The notes below the pieces were generated by a model, which was not told where the DNA came from, searched no databases, and saw nothing but the letters and a program-made list of their open reading frames with translations. Both the position numbers and the translations under genes were made by a program. From Chthoniobacteraceae bacterium (GTDB taxonomy: Bacteria; Verrucomicrobiota; Verrucomicrobiia; Chthoniobacterales; Chthoniobacteraceae), in NCBI GenBank assembly GCA_028293625.1, contig JAQGOL010000024.1, forward strand, positions 124,001 to 188,000: a DNA stretch of 64,000 nucleotides. Reading direction: 5' to 3'. Shown here piece by piece: positions 15,266 through 27,100 of the stretch (position 1 is its first letter; the number at the start of each line of letters is the position of its first letter).

Positions 15266-17581
15266 TCAATGCAGATTAGGGCGCATCGACTGCGGACGCG
15301 AAGTTTCGCTCGGTTTGCGGATTCCGAAAAAGCGCTGGAAAATCGTGCGCCGGTCAACGGGCGGGGGGAGGGGAATGGCAGCGCGCCTCTGCAGCTGGCC
15401 GCGTTGATCGGGTTCCGGCCGGATCGTCGGACGACGGCTGGCGCGGTTACTTGAAAGTTGTGCCCTTGGTCTGGAGGGCCCGTTTGGTTCGGTTGTCTCT
15501 TCCCGAGGGGCGGCGGCGATCTGGGTGGCGGCCGTCTCGGGAGCCGCTTTGAAAGTTGGGTTATCTGTAAAGGCGAGTGCTTCGATGCGTTGGAATGGAT
15601 GGCTGTTCCGGGCCGGTTTCATCGGTTGAAGCGCTACTTTGTAGGTTTTTTTCTCCATCCCGATGCATTGTTCGAGAATCCGGGAGGCGATCGGCGCCGC
15701 GACGCTGCCGCCATGGGCGCCGCTTTGCACCATGGTGACAATGACGTAGCGAGGGCGATCATACGGGGCAAAACAGCAAAACCACGCCACGTAATCCTCT
15801 TTTCCGCGATCGGTGGCTTGAGCCGTGCCCGTTTTGCCTCCCACCGCGATTCCTTCCACCCGCCCTTTCGCGCCGGTGCCACCGTCCTCGTTGACCACTT
15901 CCCAGAACCCATGGCGCACCAGTTCAATCTGCTGGGCGGTGACTTCGGTTCGCAAATCGGCCCGAATCAACGGCCGATCCGGCACAACCGGATCACCATT
16001 TTCATTGAGCAGTGGGGTGCCGACGGGATTGATGACGGTTCTTACCAAACGCGGCTCGTAGACAATGCCGCCATTGGCGACAGCCGCATAAGCAATCGCC
16101 ATTTGCAGCGGGCTGGCCAGGACGTATCCCTGGCCAATGGAAACGTTGGCGGTATGAGCCGAAGTCCATTTCTCCTGGGCGGGGCGCAGCTTCATCCATT
16201 CCGGCCCAGGCATGCAGCCAGCCTTTTCATCGGAAAGCCCGATTTCATACGTTTTGCCAATGCCAAGAATCGCGCCGATCCGGTCCATGGTGTCGATCCC
16301 GGCGGCGTTGCCGAGTTGATAAAAGTAGCAGTCGCAGGAAACTTTGATTGCGTCGGAAAGCCCAAGCACGCCGTGCGTGCGGTGTTTATCGGAAATCCAG
16401 CAATGGAAATAGTGGTTCCCGTATTGGATCCCCCCGGGACAATCATAGCGCGCATTTTCCAGTTTTTTCTCCAGCCCGGCCAGCGCCGTGACGATCTTGA
16501 AAGTTGAGCCGGGCGGAAATGCGCTAACCGCCCGGTTTACCAGCGGAACAGTCTCATCCTGCATCAGACTTTTCCATCCGCCTTCGGTGATACTGGGAAT
16601 AAAAACGTTGGGATCAAAAGAGGGAACGGATGCCATCGCGAGGATGTCGCCGTTGTTGGGATTAAGCACGACAGCCGCCGCGCGGCCAAGAGCCGGGTGC
16701 CGCAACGCCTGCTCGGCAATGAACTGGATGCGGGCATCAATGGTGAGATAAACGCTGTTTCCGGGAGTGGGCGGGATGCTCTCAATCTGCGATTGAATGA
16801 TCCCTTTGGAGTCGCGCTCGAGAATGCGGGTCCCGGGTTTGCCGCGCAGATACGGTTCCATGCTCTGTTCGATCTGCGCTTTGCCCTCCACGTCGGGCTG
16901 ATAAAAGGTGTAATCGTTGACATCGGCCAGTTTTTCAATCTCCACCGGCGCGCCGACATAACCGAGGAGATGCGCCGCCAGCGCCCCGTAAATGTAATAA
17001 CGCACCGGCCGCAAACTGACCTGCACCCCGGGCAATGCATCCTCGTGCTCGGCAAGTTTTGCGACCGTGGAAAAATCGAGCGCTTCCTGATACGCGAAAG
17101 GGACTTCGGCGTTGGTGCGGTAATGTTTTTGAAGCCGTTCGGCGTTGTAATCGCGTGCGAGGCTGAGCTCCTGGAGCCGCGGCATAATCCCGGTGTTCAC
17201 GATTTCCACGACGTCAGCTTCGGATTTCTCGGTGAGCATCTGATGCACCGGCGCTTTAAAACGGGTAAGTGGAATATAACCGTTTTGTTTCTTAAAACCG
17301 CGCACCATGTCGGAGAGATGAAAATCGACCCCGTAGCTTGAACGATTTGTCACCAGGATGATTCCGTTGCGGTCCCGGATCTCACCGCGCACAGAGGGAA
17401 CACGAACCGTTACCCTGCTGGGCCCGGGCATCTGTTCGGTCCAATGCGCGTGCTGGACAACTTGAACAATCCAGAGTTTCCATCCCAAAGCCACAAACCC
17501 GCATCCCATGACGATTCCAAAAAACAGGAGCCGCATTTCAATCTGGTCTCCGCGCAGGAGCCGGTAGAGCACCTTTCCCAT
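15266..17581 (-). CDS. mrdA: Penicillin-binding protein 2, elongasome transpeptidase
   Basis: A 771-residue class B penicillin-binding protein. One membrane helix (about 17-38) anchors it in the inner membrane, followed by the dimerisation/pedestal domain (VRGEIRDRNGIILVTNRSSY) and the transpeptidase. The active-site motifs are SxxK at Ser359-Lys362 (PPGSTFK), SxN as Ser415-Cys-Asp417 (the SxD form usual in PBP2), and KTG at Lys583 (GGKTGTAQA). PBP2 cross-links peptidoglycan with RodA and MreBCD during elongation. After the catalytic domain ends near residue 640 there is an unusual tail of about 130 residues, rich in Pro, Arg, Ala and Thr, that E. coli PBP2 lacks. mreC, mreD and rodA are not adjacent. 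The gene diverges from argC. Confidence 0.93.
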   Translation of the reverse strand: MGKVLYRLLRGDQIEMRLLFFGIVMGCGFVALGWKLWIVQVVQHAHWTEQMPGPSRVTVRVPSVRGEIRDRNGIILVTNRSSYGVDFHLSDMVRGFKKQNGYIPLTRFKAPVHQMLTEKSEADVVEIVNTGIMPRLQELSLARDYNAERLQKHYRTNAEVPFAYQEALDFSTVAKLAEHEDALPGVQVSLRPVRYYIYGALAAHLLGYVGAPVEIEKLADVNDYTFYQPDVEGKAQIEQSMEPYLRGKPGTRILERDSKGIIQSQIESIPPTPGNSVYLTIDARIQFIAEQALRHPALGRAAAVVLNPNNGDILAMASVPSFDPNVFIPSITEGGWKSLMQDETVPLVNRAVSAFPPGSTFKIVTALAGLEKKLENARYDCPGGIQYGNHYFHCWISDKHRTHGVLGLSDAIKVSCDCYFYQLGNAAGIDTMDRIGAILGIGKTYEIGLSDEKAGCMPGPEWMKLRPAQEKWTSAHTANVSIGQGYVLASPLQMAIAYAAVANGGIVYEPRLVRTVINPVGTPLLNENGDPVVPDRPLIRADLRTEVTAQQIELVRHGFWEVVNEDGGTGAKGRVEGIAVGGKTGTAQATDRGKEDYVAWFCCFAPYDRPRYVIVTMVQSGAHGGSVAAPIASRILEQCIGMEKKTYKVALQPMKPARNSHPFQRIEALAFTDNPTFKAAPETAATQIAAAPREETTEPNGPSRPRAQLSSNRASRRPTIRPEPDQRGQLQRRAAIPLPPPVDRRTIFQRFFGIRKPSETSRPQSMRPNLH

Positions 17582-17733
17582 ATCTGATCTATCGAAAAAC
17601 CGGGCGCGTTGTGGCTGGGAACATTCAGCGCGGCGTGAGGATTAGATTTTTACGGCCGGCACGCCATTTTTGTTCTAATCCCGCTCGCTTTGCGGCTTCC
17701 GCCGTTCCCAATCCGCCACTATGGTCCGCCGCT

Positions 17734-18771
17734 ATGAATAGTGAAAAAGTCGCCGTCGTGGGCGCCAGCGGATATTCGGGCGAGGAACTCGTCCGCCTTT
17801 TGATACGCCATGAGAGGGTGGAATTGGTGGCGCTTACCTCGCGCCAGCATGCCGGCCTGAGGCTTGATGCCGTTTATCCGAAGTTCGCCGGCCAGCGGTA
17901 CGCGGGCCTTCCATTTATCGAGTCGAGCGTCGATGCGATAACCGGTTCGGGCGCGCGGGTGGTCTTTTTGGCATTGCCTCATGGAGTGGCGGCCGAGTTT
18001 GCACGTCCATTGGTTGCCGCCGGGTTGCGGGTGATCGACTTGAGCGCCGATTTTCGCATCAAAGAGACCGCTATTTACGAAGAATTTTACGGGGAAGTGC
18101 ATCACGCGCCGGAGCTGGCGGCGCTGAGTGTTTATGGAATGCCCGAAATTTATCGGGAGTCGATTCGCTCCAGCCAGCTGGTGGCTTCGCCCGGCTGTTA
18201 TCCAACCAGCATCATCCTGCCGCTTTATCCGCTCCTTAAGCGCGGGCTGATTGATCCAAAGACAATCGTGATCAGCAGCATGAGCGGGGTGAGCGGCGCG
18301 GGCCGGACGCTCAAAACCGACTATCTTTTCGCCGAGTGCAACGAGAGCGTGCGGGCTTATGGGGTTCCCAAGCACCGGCATCTGGCTGAGGTTGAGCAGG
18401 AGTTAAGCAATGCGGCCGGCATTCCAGTCACCGTGAGTTTCACGCCGCATTTGATTCCGGTAAACCGCGGCATCCATACGACCACCTTCGCGTCCCTGGC
18501 GCCAGGCGTCCTGGCGGCACAGATTGGCGAGGCGCTGGAGGCAGCTTATTCCAAAGAACCTTTCGTGCGCTTGCTTGGCGGGACGCTTCTGCCTGATACA
18601 AAGCATGTGACATTCACCAATTTTTGCGACATCGCGTGGCGTTTTGATTCCCGCACCGGCCGGATCATCCTTCTTAGCGCGGAGGATAATCTGGTGAAAG
18701 GAGCGGCAGGCCAGGCCATTCAATCGCTCAACGTCATGTGCGGCTGGCCCGAAGGCACCGGGCTTTTATAA
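17734..18771 (+). CDS. argC: N-acetyl-gamma-glutamyl-phosphate reductase
   Basis: A 345-residue enzyme of arginine biosynthesis that reduces N-acetylglutamyl phosphate to the semialdehyde with NADPH in the cytoplasm. The N-terminal Rossmann motif is VAVVGASGYSGEELVRLL; the catalytic cysteine is Cys155 in VASPGCYPTS; the later blocks VSGAGRTLKTDYLFAE and FTPHLIPVNRGI are those of ArgC. The ATG at 17734 is chosen because homology begins there, although the frame is open for 41 more codons. It is the first gene of argC > argJ > argB, all on the plus strand, with a 144 bp gap to argJ. No clear Shine-Dalgarno sequence is present. Confidence 0.96.
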   Translation: MNSEKVAVVGASGYSGEELVRLLIRHERVELVALTSRQHAGLRLDAVYPKFAGQRYAGLPFIESSVDAITGSGARVVFLALPHGVAAEFARPLVAAGLRVIDLSADFRIKETAIYEEFYGEVHHAPELAALSVYGMPEIYRESIRSSQLVASPGCYPTSIILPLYPLLKRGLIDPKTIVISSMSGVSGAGRTLKTDYLFAECNESVRAYGVPKHRHLAEVEQELSNAAGIPVTVSFTPHLIPVNRGIHTTTFASLAPGVLAAQIGEALEAAYSKEPFVRLLGGTLLPDTKHVTFTNFCDIAWRFDSRTGRIILLSAEDNLVKGAAGQAIQSLNVMCGWPEGTGLL

Positions 18772-18915
18772 TTGATGTTAAATTCCCGCAAGCGTGGCTG
18801 AGGATTTATTTTAAACCGGCGATTCAAACGGCTTTAAAGTTTTCAGCAAACGTTCTCGTCCTCGCGCGGGGAATTGGTTCTGATTTTCGCACTATTTTTT
18901 CTTTCCCAGAGTTCC

Positions 18916-20124
18916 ATGTCCCACACTGAGATCCCAGGCGGTATCACCGCACCCTTAGGCTTTATTGCCGGAAGCGCGTATTGCGGCATTAAAGCCACCA
19001 ACGCCGATCGCCCCGATATTGCGCTGATTTACTCCCCGCAACCGACGGTCGCGGCCGGAACTTTCACCACCAACAAAGTCAAAGCCGCCCCGGTACGGAT
19101 CTCGGCAATCAATCTTCGCTCGCCCGATGTGCGCGCCATCATCGCCAATGCCGGCAACGCGAACGCCTGCACCGGCATCGGCGGCATCGAGAACGCCAAA
19201 AGGATGACACGGGCGGCCGCCGCGGCGCTCGGCCTTAAGGACAAGCAGGTGATGGTCTGTTCAACCGGGCGCATCGGGGTGCCGTTGCCCATTGAGAAAA
19301 TGGAGGCCACGATCGCCACCATGCCCGGCCGGCTCAATCGCGAGGGGAGTCAGGCGGCCGCCGAGGCGATCATGACCAGCGACACGTTTGCCAAATCGGT
19401 CGCGCTCGAGATCGAAATAGGAGGGCATAAGGTGCGCCTCGGAGGCATCGCAAAAGGGGCGGGCATGATCGATCCGAACATGGCGACGATGCTCTGTTTT
19501 TTGACCACCGACGCCGTCATTGATAAACAGCTTTTGCAGCAGGCCTTAAGCGTCTCGGTTGAGCAATCGTTTAACCGGATCACAATCGATGGCGACATGA
19601 GCACCAATGACACGGTCATCATGCTCGCCAATGGGCTCGCGGGAAATCCACCGCTGCGCTCGTCCACCCCGGAGCTTGAAGATTTTCAACGCGCCCTCGA
19701 CCGGATCACCCGGAACCTGGCGCGGCTCATCGTCGAAGATGGCGAGGGCGTCACCAAGTTTGTGGAAGTGCACGTAAACGGAGCGGCCAGCTTCAGCGAC
19801 GGACGCCGGGCGGCGGAATCGGTCGCCAAATCGACTCTCACCAAGTGCGCCTGGTTTGGCGGCGATCCCAACTGGGGCCGGATCATGGACGCGATCGGCT
19901 ATTCCGGCGTCAAGATGCGGGAGGAGCTTGTCGATATCTATTACGACGGCGTCATCGCGGTGAAAGGCGGCATGGCAAGCGGCACGCCGATTCAAAAGCT
20001 CCAGGAAATTGTCGCCTCCAAACGCTTCACAATCACCATCGATCTGCATCTTGGCGCCGCCGAGTATACGGTTTATACGACTGATTTAAGTACCGATTAC
20101 GTCAAGTTAAACATGGGCGAATAA
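18916..20124 (+). CDS. argJ: Bifunctional ornithine acetyltransferase / N-acetylglutamate synthase
   Basis: A 402-residue ArgJ. It begins MSHTEIPGGITAPLGFIAGS, and the self-cleavage site is intact: KGAGMIDPNMATMLCF, with Thr191 as the nucleophile that becomes the N-terminus of the beta chain. Other family blocks are NAGNANACTG near residue 76-85, CSTGRIGVPLP, TIDGDMSTNDT and FGGDPNWGRI. The enzyme transfers acetyl from N-acetylornithine to glutamate, making the arginine pathway cyclic, and may also use acetyl-CoA. The ATG at 18916 is preferred over one 42 bp upstream because the extra residues look like read-through. It lies between argC and argB. Confidence 0.96.
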   Translation: MSHTEIPGGITAPLGFIAGSAYCGIKATNADRPDIALIYSPQPTVAAGTFTTNKVKAAPVRISAINLRSPDVRAIIANAGNANACTGIGGIENAKRMTRAAAAALGLKDKQVMVCSTGRIGVPLPIEKMEATIATMPGRLNREGSQAAAEAIMTSDTFAKSVALEIEIGGHKVRLGGIAKGAGMIDPNMATMLCFLTTDAVIDKQLLQQALSVSVEQSFNRITIDGDMSTNDTVIMLANGLAGNPPLRSSTPELEDFQRALDRITRNLARLIVEDGEGVTKFVEVHVNGAASFSDGRRAAESVAKSTLTKCAWFGGDPNWGRIMDAIGYSGVKMREELVDIYYDGVIAVKGGMASGTPIQKLQEIVASKRFTITIDLHLGAAEYTVYTTDLSTDYVKLNMGE

Positions 20125-20195
20125 TCAAATAGGCGCTCCCCTTATCCCGCGCCGCGCCCGCTTCCTGCTCGTTCCCACTCCTTTCCTTTTCCTTC

Positions 20196-21071
20196 ATGGC
20201 CCAATCACCCACCTTACGCGCTGAAGCCCTTATTGAAGCGCTTCCTTTTATCCAAAAGTTCCGTGGTCAGCTGTTTGTCATCAAATATGGCGGCAGCGCG
20301 ATGGAAGATGACAATGTTGTTGAGCGATTCCTGCGGGATGTCGTTTTTCTGGAAGCGGTAGGGATCAATCCGGTCCTTATCCATGGTGGCGGCAAATCGA
20401 TTACAAGCCGGATGCGAGAGGCGGGATTAAAGCCGAAGTTTGTGAACGGGCTGCGCGTGACCGATGCGCAGTCCATTGGAATTGTGGAGGACGAACTCGA
20501 CAACGTGATCAATCCCGGCATCGCCAAAATGCTCAATGAGTTCGGCGGCAAAGCGGTTGGCATCCATGGAAAAACCTTTTTGCGTGGTAAAAAGCTTCCG
20601 CTGCAGACCGAAGGGAAGGCGACGAGCATCGACCTTGGATTTGTAGGCGAGGTTATCGACATGGACCTGGCCTCGATCGAGCGTGCGCTTGCCGAGGAGA
20701 GCGTGCCGGTGATTTCGCCGCTGGCCCGGGATGATGCGGGAGTCGTGTTGAACATTAACGCGGACGTTGTTGCCGGCACGATTGCTGGCCGGCTCAAGGC
20801 TGCGAAATTCATTTATCTAAGTGATGTGCCCGGGATCATGCGCGATCCTACCGATAAAGAGTCACTGATCCCTTCCGTCAATCGAGAGAAGATCGAGCAA
20901 CTCCTTGAAGAGGAGGTCATTACCGGCGGAATGATTCCCAAAGTCGAATCGGCCGTCCATGCGCTCGAACAAGGGGTCAAAAAGGTCCACTTCATTGATG
21001 GACGCCTGCCGCATTCGCTGCTTCTTGAGATTTTCACCAACGCTGGCATCGGCACGGAAATTATCGGGTAA
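20196..21071 (+). CDS. argB: Acetylglutamate kinase
   Basis: A 291-residue amino-acid kinase that phosphorylates N-acetylglutamate. Seen motifs: FVIKYGGSAM (ATP-phosphate lysine), PVLIHGGGKSITSRM, FVNGLRVTD, LNINADVVAG, KFIYLSDVPGIMRDP and the C-terminal GGMIPKVESAV. The N-terminal helix RAEALIEALPFIQKFRG resembles that of arginine-sensitive hexameric enzymes, so feedback control by arginine is plausible (inference from family). It is the third gene of the argCJB run, 71 bp after argJ; this gap is strongly pyrimidine-rich and has no Shine-Dalgarno motif. It is followed by a long hairpin and then by the convergent giant lamin-tail gene. Confidence 0.96.
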   Translation: MAQSPTLRAEALIEALPFIQKFRGQLFVIKYGGSAMEDDNVVERFLRDVVFLEAVGINPVLIHGGGKSITSRMREAGLKPKFVNGLRVTDAQSIGIVEDELDNVINPGIAKMLNEFGGKAVGIHGKTFLRGKKLPLQTEGKATSIDLGFVGEVIDMDLASIERALAEESVPVISPLARDDAGVVLNINADVVAGTIAGRLKAAKFIYLSDVPGIMRDPTDKESLIPSVNREKIEQLLEEEVITGGMIPKVESAVHALEQGVKKVHFIDGRLPHSLLLEIFTNAGIGTEIIG

Positions 21072-21108
21072 GAGCCCAAACCTCGCATAATAAAAGGCAC
21101 GAGGCAGG

Positions 21109-21147
21109 GAGTCGCAGGCGGTTGCCTTAAAGGCATCGCGGCGACTC
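21109..21147. terminator. Long intergenic hairpin between argB and the lamin-tail gene
   Basis: GAGTCGC at 21109-21115 pairs with GCGACTC at 21141-21147. Inside are further pairs (GCGGT with ATCGC, and TGCCT with AGGCA around TAA), so nearly all of the 39 bases are paired. It lies between two convergent genes (argB ends at 21071, the other at 21153) and can terminate both, though no U-run follows on either strand. Confidence 0.55.
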
Positions 21148-21152
21148 GCAAA

Positions 21153-24100
21153 TCAAGGCTGTTGCGGGGTGACAACCCGGTAAAAGCGACGGGAGATCCC
21201 CGCCGTATTATCGGGCACGTCAACGGCGCGGGCCGCGGACTGGGCGGGGACATCGGAAAGCTTGGTCCAAAACGCGTCAGTCAGTGCGCTCTTATATTGG
21301 ACGCTGTAGCCTTTGTTAGGCTGCGCGACGAATTGGATATGCGTCTGTCCGGTGGCCTGACCAGTCAGGCTTAAAGTAAACTTGCTCGCGGAGGAGAATG
21401 GATCGGTGCCTGCGTTGTATTCAGTGAGGTTGGATTGACTGTCACTATCGGCATCCTGATCGGCATCGGCGGGGTTATTCCAATCCAATCCATGGGTGGC
21501 CTCCCATTCGCTGGGAAGTCCGTCATTATCGCTGTCGGTGCTGAACAGATTCATGGCGCCAGGAGTCGGCGTTCCAAAGAAGGATAGGATCGTGTTCGAG
21601 CCATCCGCAAATCGGCCGGCGCTGACTCCGGGATACTGCGGAGTATAGGTGATCACGTCGATCTGGACTTGGTTGCCGCTGTAAATCGCCAGTGATTCGC
21701 CGCCTCTATCAAGGGTGAAGTTCACGTGCCCGCTATTGCCGATCGCGTTATCGGCGATCAATGTGGCCCAGGCGTTGGGTCCGCTGCCGATGTAGGTGAG
21801 CGGCGGAATCAGATACTTGGTACGGTTGCCTGCGGTGAGATTGTCAGTCAGATAGTTGCCGCTCAAAAGGACTGGCAGCGAGGCTGAATTATAAAGCTCA
21901 AACCAGCCGGGCTGCGCCACCGGGCCGGGCAATGGAGCCGGATTCGACATCCATTCATTAAGCTTCACCGAGCCAGTGATGCTGGCGGTGCCGGCGACAT
22001 GCAGGATATCGTTGAGCGCGCCGCGTGTCGGCTGGCTTAAAACAAATGGTCCGGTCCCGTTGGGTACCCGGCCAATGGAGAAATTCGGCACTTGAAGGCC
22101 ATATACAACGGAGTCATGCAGGTTGCCGCCGTCCGCGATCTTCTTAAACAGATAAACCGCGTCTCCGGAGCCATTAAGCCCGAACCCGGTGTTTGGAGCG
22201 GGAACATTCGTGGTGCTGCGGGGAAGAAGCGAATTGCAATAGACTGCAAGATAACCATCCGCCGGAATGGTTGAACCCGCTGGGAAAACCCATTTGCGCG
22301 GCATATCAACCTCATCGGTGAGGCTCATGTCGGAGAGATCGTAACTGGTTGTGGCCGAGTTATAGAGTTCGATCCAGCCGGAGGTGGAACCGTCGGGGTT
22401 GGCGGCAATGTTGCGGGCAAGCACTTCATTGATGACGACCGGCGTGGACGCCGCTGCGCTCACGATGGTTTCCGCATCAAGTTTCATGCCCCAAACGATA
22501 TCCGAGCTGCCACTGGTCAGCGTCTGGGTGTTGGCTTGATGCACTTCCACTGCAATCACGTTATCGCCGACAACAAGTTGGTCTGCGGGAAAGGTAAAAG
22601 TCTCTATCACCGCTTCATTGGTGCGGTTGGCCTGTGTGGCATACGTAAACGCGCCGGCTGCCATTCCGATGCGAGCACCGGTGATGGGGACGATTTCCTG
22701 CCCGTTGAGATAAACGATGCAACCGTCATCAACCATGATCTTTGCCGCCAGAGTAAGATTGGCGAGCGAACCGCTATAGGTGAAGTGGGTGCGGAAGTAG
22801 TAAGTCTGATACGGACGCGTCGCGGTATAACCCGTTAGCAATGTTCCGTTCGTTTTCGAAAATCCCTCCGCATTGGTGAGGCCGGAGTCCTCGATATATA
22901 ACAACTGCGCGCCGCTGCTCCAGGCTGTGTCAATGTAAGCTGTGTCACTAAACGCACGGTTTTGGGCATCCAGCGGAGGCGCCGCGGTTGCGCCGGGGTA
23001 ATACTTCCATGATTGCGTGACCGGAATGACATTGACCGATGTGGTCGTTGTGCCGCCTGTAACCGCCCCGCCGGGGTTGCCGGCGCCCGGGGTCGGTTGG
23101 TTGAATGTAACGATGATGGCGCTTCCATTTGGGGAGCGCCCCTGGGAGACATCGGTCGATTGCGAGCCGTAAACAATGCTGTCTATAAGCTGCTGGTCGG
23201 CGGTGAAGAGTCCGATCTCCCCTTCGGTTGGTGAGAGCTTAAAGGAAAGATGATCTGCGCCCGAATCGGTATTGCCATCCGCTTTGAAGACGGAGAATCC
23301 GCCCGGTGGCAGGAACGTCAGCTGGCGGATTTGATGCCGGGTAATCCATTCGACGGGATTATCGGTCAGATAACCGCCACCGATATTTACCGGGAGTGAG
23401 GAAGGATTAAACAACTCAATAAAATCGTCCGCAAAGAGCGTGCGGGCTTCGGTCAGCCATTCGTTAATCTTCAAAGCTTTTGGACTGCCTTGGGCCGCCA
23501 CCACGTTTGGCGATCCAAACGTCGGCACGCAGAGGTCCCACACGCCGTCGGAACGGCGGCCGCTGGAATAATCGGAGAGTTGGTTTCCAAAAGATACGGA
23601 GTCCTGGACCCCTCCACCTTGCGCGGCAGATTTGGTTAGGGTAAGCGTGTCGCCGCTTTGCTTTAAGCTAAAACCGGTTCGCGGCTGCGGGACTGAACTA
23701 CTGCTCTCGGCATAAACAATAAGATAAGCGCCGGGAGCAAGTGTTGTTGCTGGGAACGTATACTTATAGGGAATTGTCGTGTTATCGGTAAGCCCCCACC
23801 CAGTCAGCGTCGCTGTTGCGCCGCCTGCGTTGTATAGCTCGATCATGTCCGGAAAAACTCCGCTGAAACCCTGGGTTTCGCTGTTTTTGGCGAGCACTTC
23901 ATTGATCCTGACATTTGGCTGGGCGGCGGGCGGCACATAAGCGGTATTGACCGTCCAGGTCCTGGAGACGGTGGCCGCGCCCGGGGTGCCCGAAGTAAGC
24001 GGATAGATCAGGGTATCATCCTGATAGAAACCCGCGTCGGATTTGCCAATGACTGAGACAGTGTGGGTTCCGTTAGCGAGTCCGGTTAAGCTAATGGTCG

Positions 24101-27100
24101 GCAATGCCGTGAAAGGCGAGTTATTGGTAATCGGGATTTCCTCACTATACGCGCCGTTGTCGAGCTTCCATTTATAGGCGGTCCAGCCCCAGGGTTGGGC
24201 GGTGATTGTGCCCCAGTTAAACGTTCCGCCGGGACCGATAGTCAGTGTGGCGGTGGTGGCATTGGTCGTGCCAATGGGCTCGCCGTCTATGGCGATTCCA
24301 TGCGCGCCAAGGCCGCCGATATTGCGACCGCCAAACCCGGCGCCGAGGGCCGGTGAACCAGGCAATAACTGGTAAGCCTTCCGCAACTGGTCGGCAGTGA
24401 CATTCGCCACGGCTGTGCCATTGAGAACACCGAGATTGAGCCTTGGATCAATCACCTTGTTTCCGCTGCCGGCGCCTGTCCACGGAACGGAAAGAATATT
24501 ATTGTCCATGATGACCGTGTGGTTGGCCGGATCATAGAACTTATGCAATACCGCGCAGTCATAGATAATGTTGTGCGCTGCATATAAGCCTGAACCGAGG
24601 CTGGCGGCGGGCAACGCAACACCATCGTCAGACCAGATAAACGCGGCGATGTCGCTTAGCGGACTGCCGCTCCCTTCCCGCGCCACGTGAGCCACTGTGT
24701 TGTAAAGAAACGCAACGCGCCCGCCTCCGTCGCCCGGCGCCGTCGTGGTTTTTCCTTTGTTAAGAAAAACATGATCCACGTCGTAGAAGAGATTGTTAAT
24801 GACGGTCCAATCAGGAAGTTGATTGGCAAAATCGACGCCGCCCGAGATGGCGCTTCCGGTATCGCGCGCGTCGTCGGTGCGATTCGGATCGCGATGCACA
24901 TGCATAAAAACGTTGCCTTCAATCCAGGCATCGGCGCTATCGAGATCAAGGCAGTCATCGGTGGCACCGTCGAAAACGTTGTTGATTACCTGAAGGATAG
25001 GTCCCGCGCCGGTTCCCAGCCGCTGGCCTCCTGTGAAATCGATCGTGTCGTTGAATCCCCAGGTGTGCCCAAAGTAGTTGTCTCGAAATACCCCGTGGCC
25101 GCCGGCCATGATGCCGTTGATGCCATGCAGGCTTTCCTGGGCGGTCCCTTCCGGGTAAGTGGGAAAAATGGAATTCTGGACAATAAAGGAAGCCGCGTCA
25201 AAGGACATGTATTCAATCGCGGGCGTCGGTGGGAAGGTGAAGTGATCAAAGAACACGATCGCATTGTTGGAATGGATCTGCGCCTCGTGTCCGCCGATGG
25301 TTGAGCCGCCGCAATACTCAAAGCTCACGTAGGAAAGTTTGCTTTCAACCGTCGTGTTAATGAAATCGAGGCTGGTCCAGTTTACCGTCGATCCTGGAGC
25401 GCGCGTAAATACGATGCGCTTTGTCTCAGTTCCCGTTGCCAGAATTTTACCGGTCCCATTGACCGTGATGGAGTATGCACTTGTTCCATTGGCGCAATAG
25501 ACGTTCGTGCCGGGTTGAATGGTGAGTGTTCTTCCGGCGGGCACCACGAGATTGGATGTCAGCCGGTAAGGCCCTGCGGCGGCAGTCCAGATAGTATCAG
25601 CAGCAAGTGTCCCGCCGGCTGAAGCAACCGTGGCGTCATCATACCAAATATCGTAGGTGAATCGTTCCAGTTCGGTGTTGTTGTCATCGAAGCTCTGAAT
25701 CAGCACCTTATTAATGCCAGGCAGGAGCGCCACGGAAGGCGCGCTCCAGCTTGCCGTCCAGGCCGTCCAGGCAGCGGCCACTCCGTTTACTTTGACGCTG
25801 CGTGTATCAATCGCGTTGGCTGTGCCGGTCAGCGCGGTAGTGGCAGTCGTGGTGTGTGGATAGCCGCTAAGGAGAGCAGGTCCCGAGGTTACCGATATGT
25901 TCAGCGGAATGAGTGAAGCAATATAAGCCGTGCGTCCACCGCTCCTTGGATCGGCAGGATTGGTTGGCAGCTTGGATTGGAATGTTTTGATACTCTCAAT
26001 CCGCACCTGCGGAACGACTCCGGTAAGAACCGAGTCAACCAAGGCATCGAAGTTAGCCTTGGCAAAAGGTCCATCAATCAGCTCCTTTAACTGCTTGTAA
26101 TAGATCGGCGCAAAGGAGGGATTCTTAATAAACGCATTCATCGGCGTCGGGCCGACCGGGCCTCCGCCCGTATTGTCGTCCTTGTTGATCATCCGGAAGA
26201 GATCATGCTGGGTTGGGGATGGCCGGGTATCGCCCTGGCCGCAAATCGTGTCTAAATCATACGGAACCAGCTTTGCGCGCGGATCATGGGGAGCGAGTCC
26301 GGGAGTGCCGAAGTAAAGGCAATAGTCGTCGCCGTAGCCGGACCATATATTACTTTCGCTATTATCGACGAGAGCTTCGGCGGCAAAGAATCGCATCCAT
26401 TCCTCGACATCGGTTACGGTTTGCACGGAGGCAACGTAATCGGCGTCGTAGGTGGTGTTATAGGTTGCATCCGAGTGTCCTTTATCGAGGGCCCGGGTAA
26501 GGCCGATCAAGTCGCTCCAATCGTCTTCACTCGAATTTGTATTCTTGAAATAGACCGTTCGGTACGGGTCGGCTGGCTGCTGGCCGGCCGCCGGCGCCTG
26601 ATACTCCAGATAAGCGTCAGCCATGGTATTCGGAGGAGGTGTGCCATCATAGCGCTGCGCGCGGTAAACATTGCCGCCGCTGTCGAGCGGAAAGTGGTGC
26701 GCGGCAAACTCGCTGTCCTGAACTTCGTTTGCCACGTAAAAGCCAAAGCTCGGCGAGCCGGGCAAACTCTCATCCAGACCATTCCAGCGAACCTGAACCT
26801 GGCGCGAGCTTGGTGCAGGAAGGCCGATTTTACGCATGAGCGCGCTCCCAAAGAGCTGCGCATAGGTCTGTTGAGTATTGAGATTAAGTGTCCGCACCCC
26901 TTTCCAAGGCCGTTCGTTGGTGAAGGTAATATTAAGACCCTGGGGATTGGCCGTTGCACTTCCATGACCACGATTTCGACTTCCCGCAAGGTAACGCACC
27001 TCGCTGCTTGTCCCATCGAGCGTGATCCAGGTTGTGTTGAATTTGGCATGGCTTGCCGACCCGCCGTGGATCTGAACGAGTGTATCCTTGTCGATTTGCC

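Noticed and set aside
15458-16507. 349-codon open frame on the plus strand
   Set aside because: It is antisense to the PBP2 catalytic domain, which has all its motifs in place.
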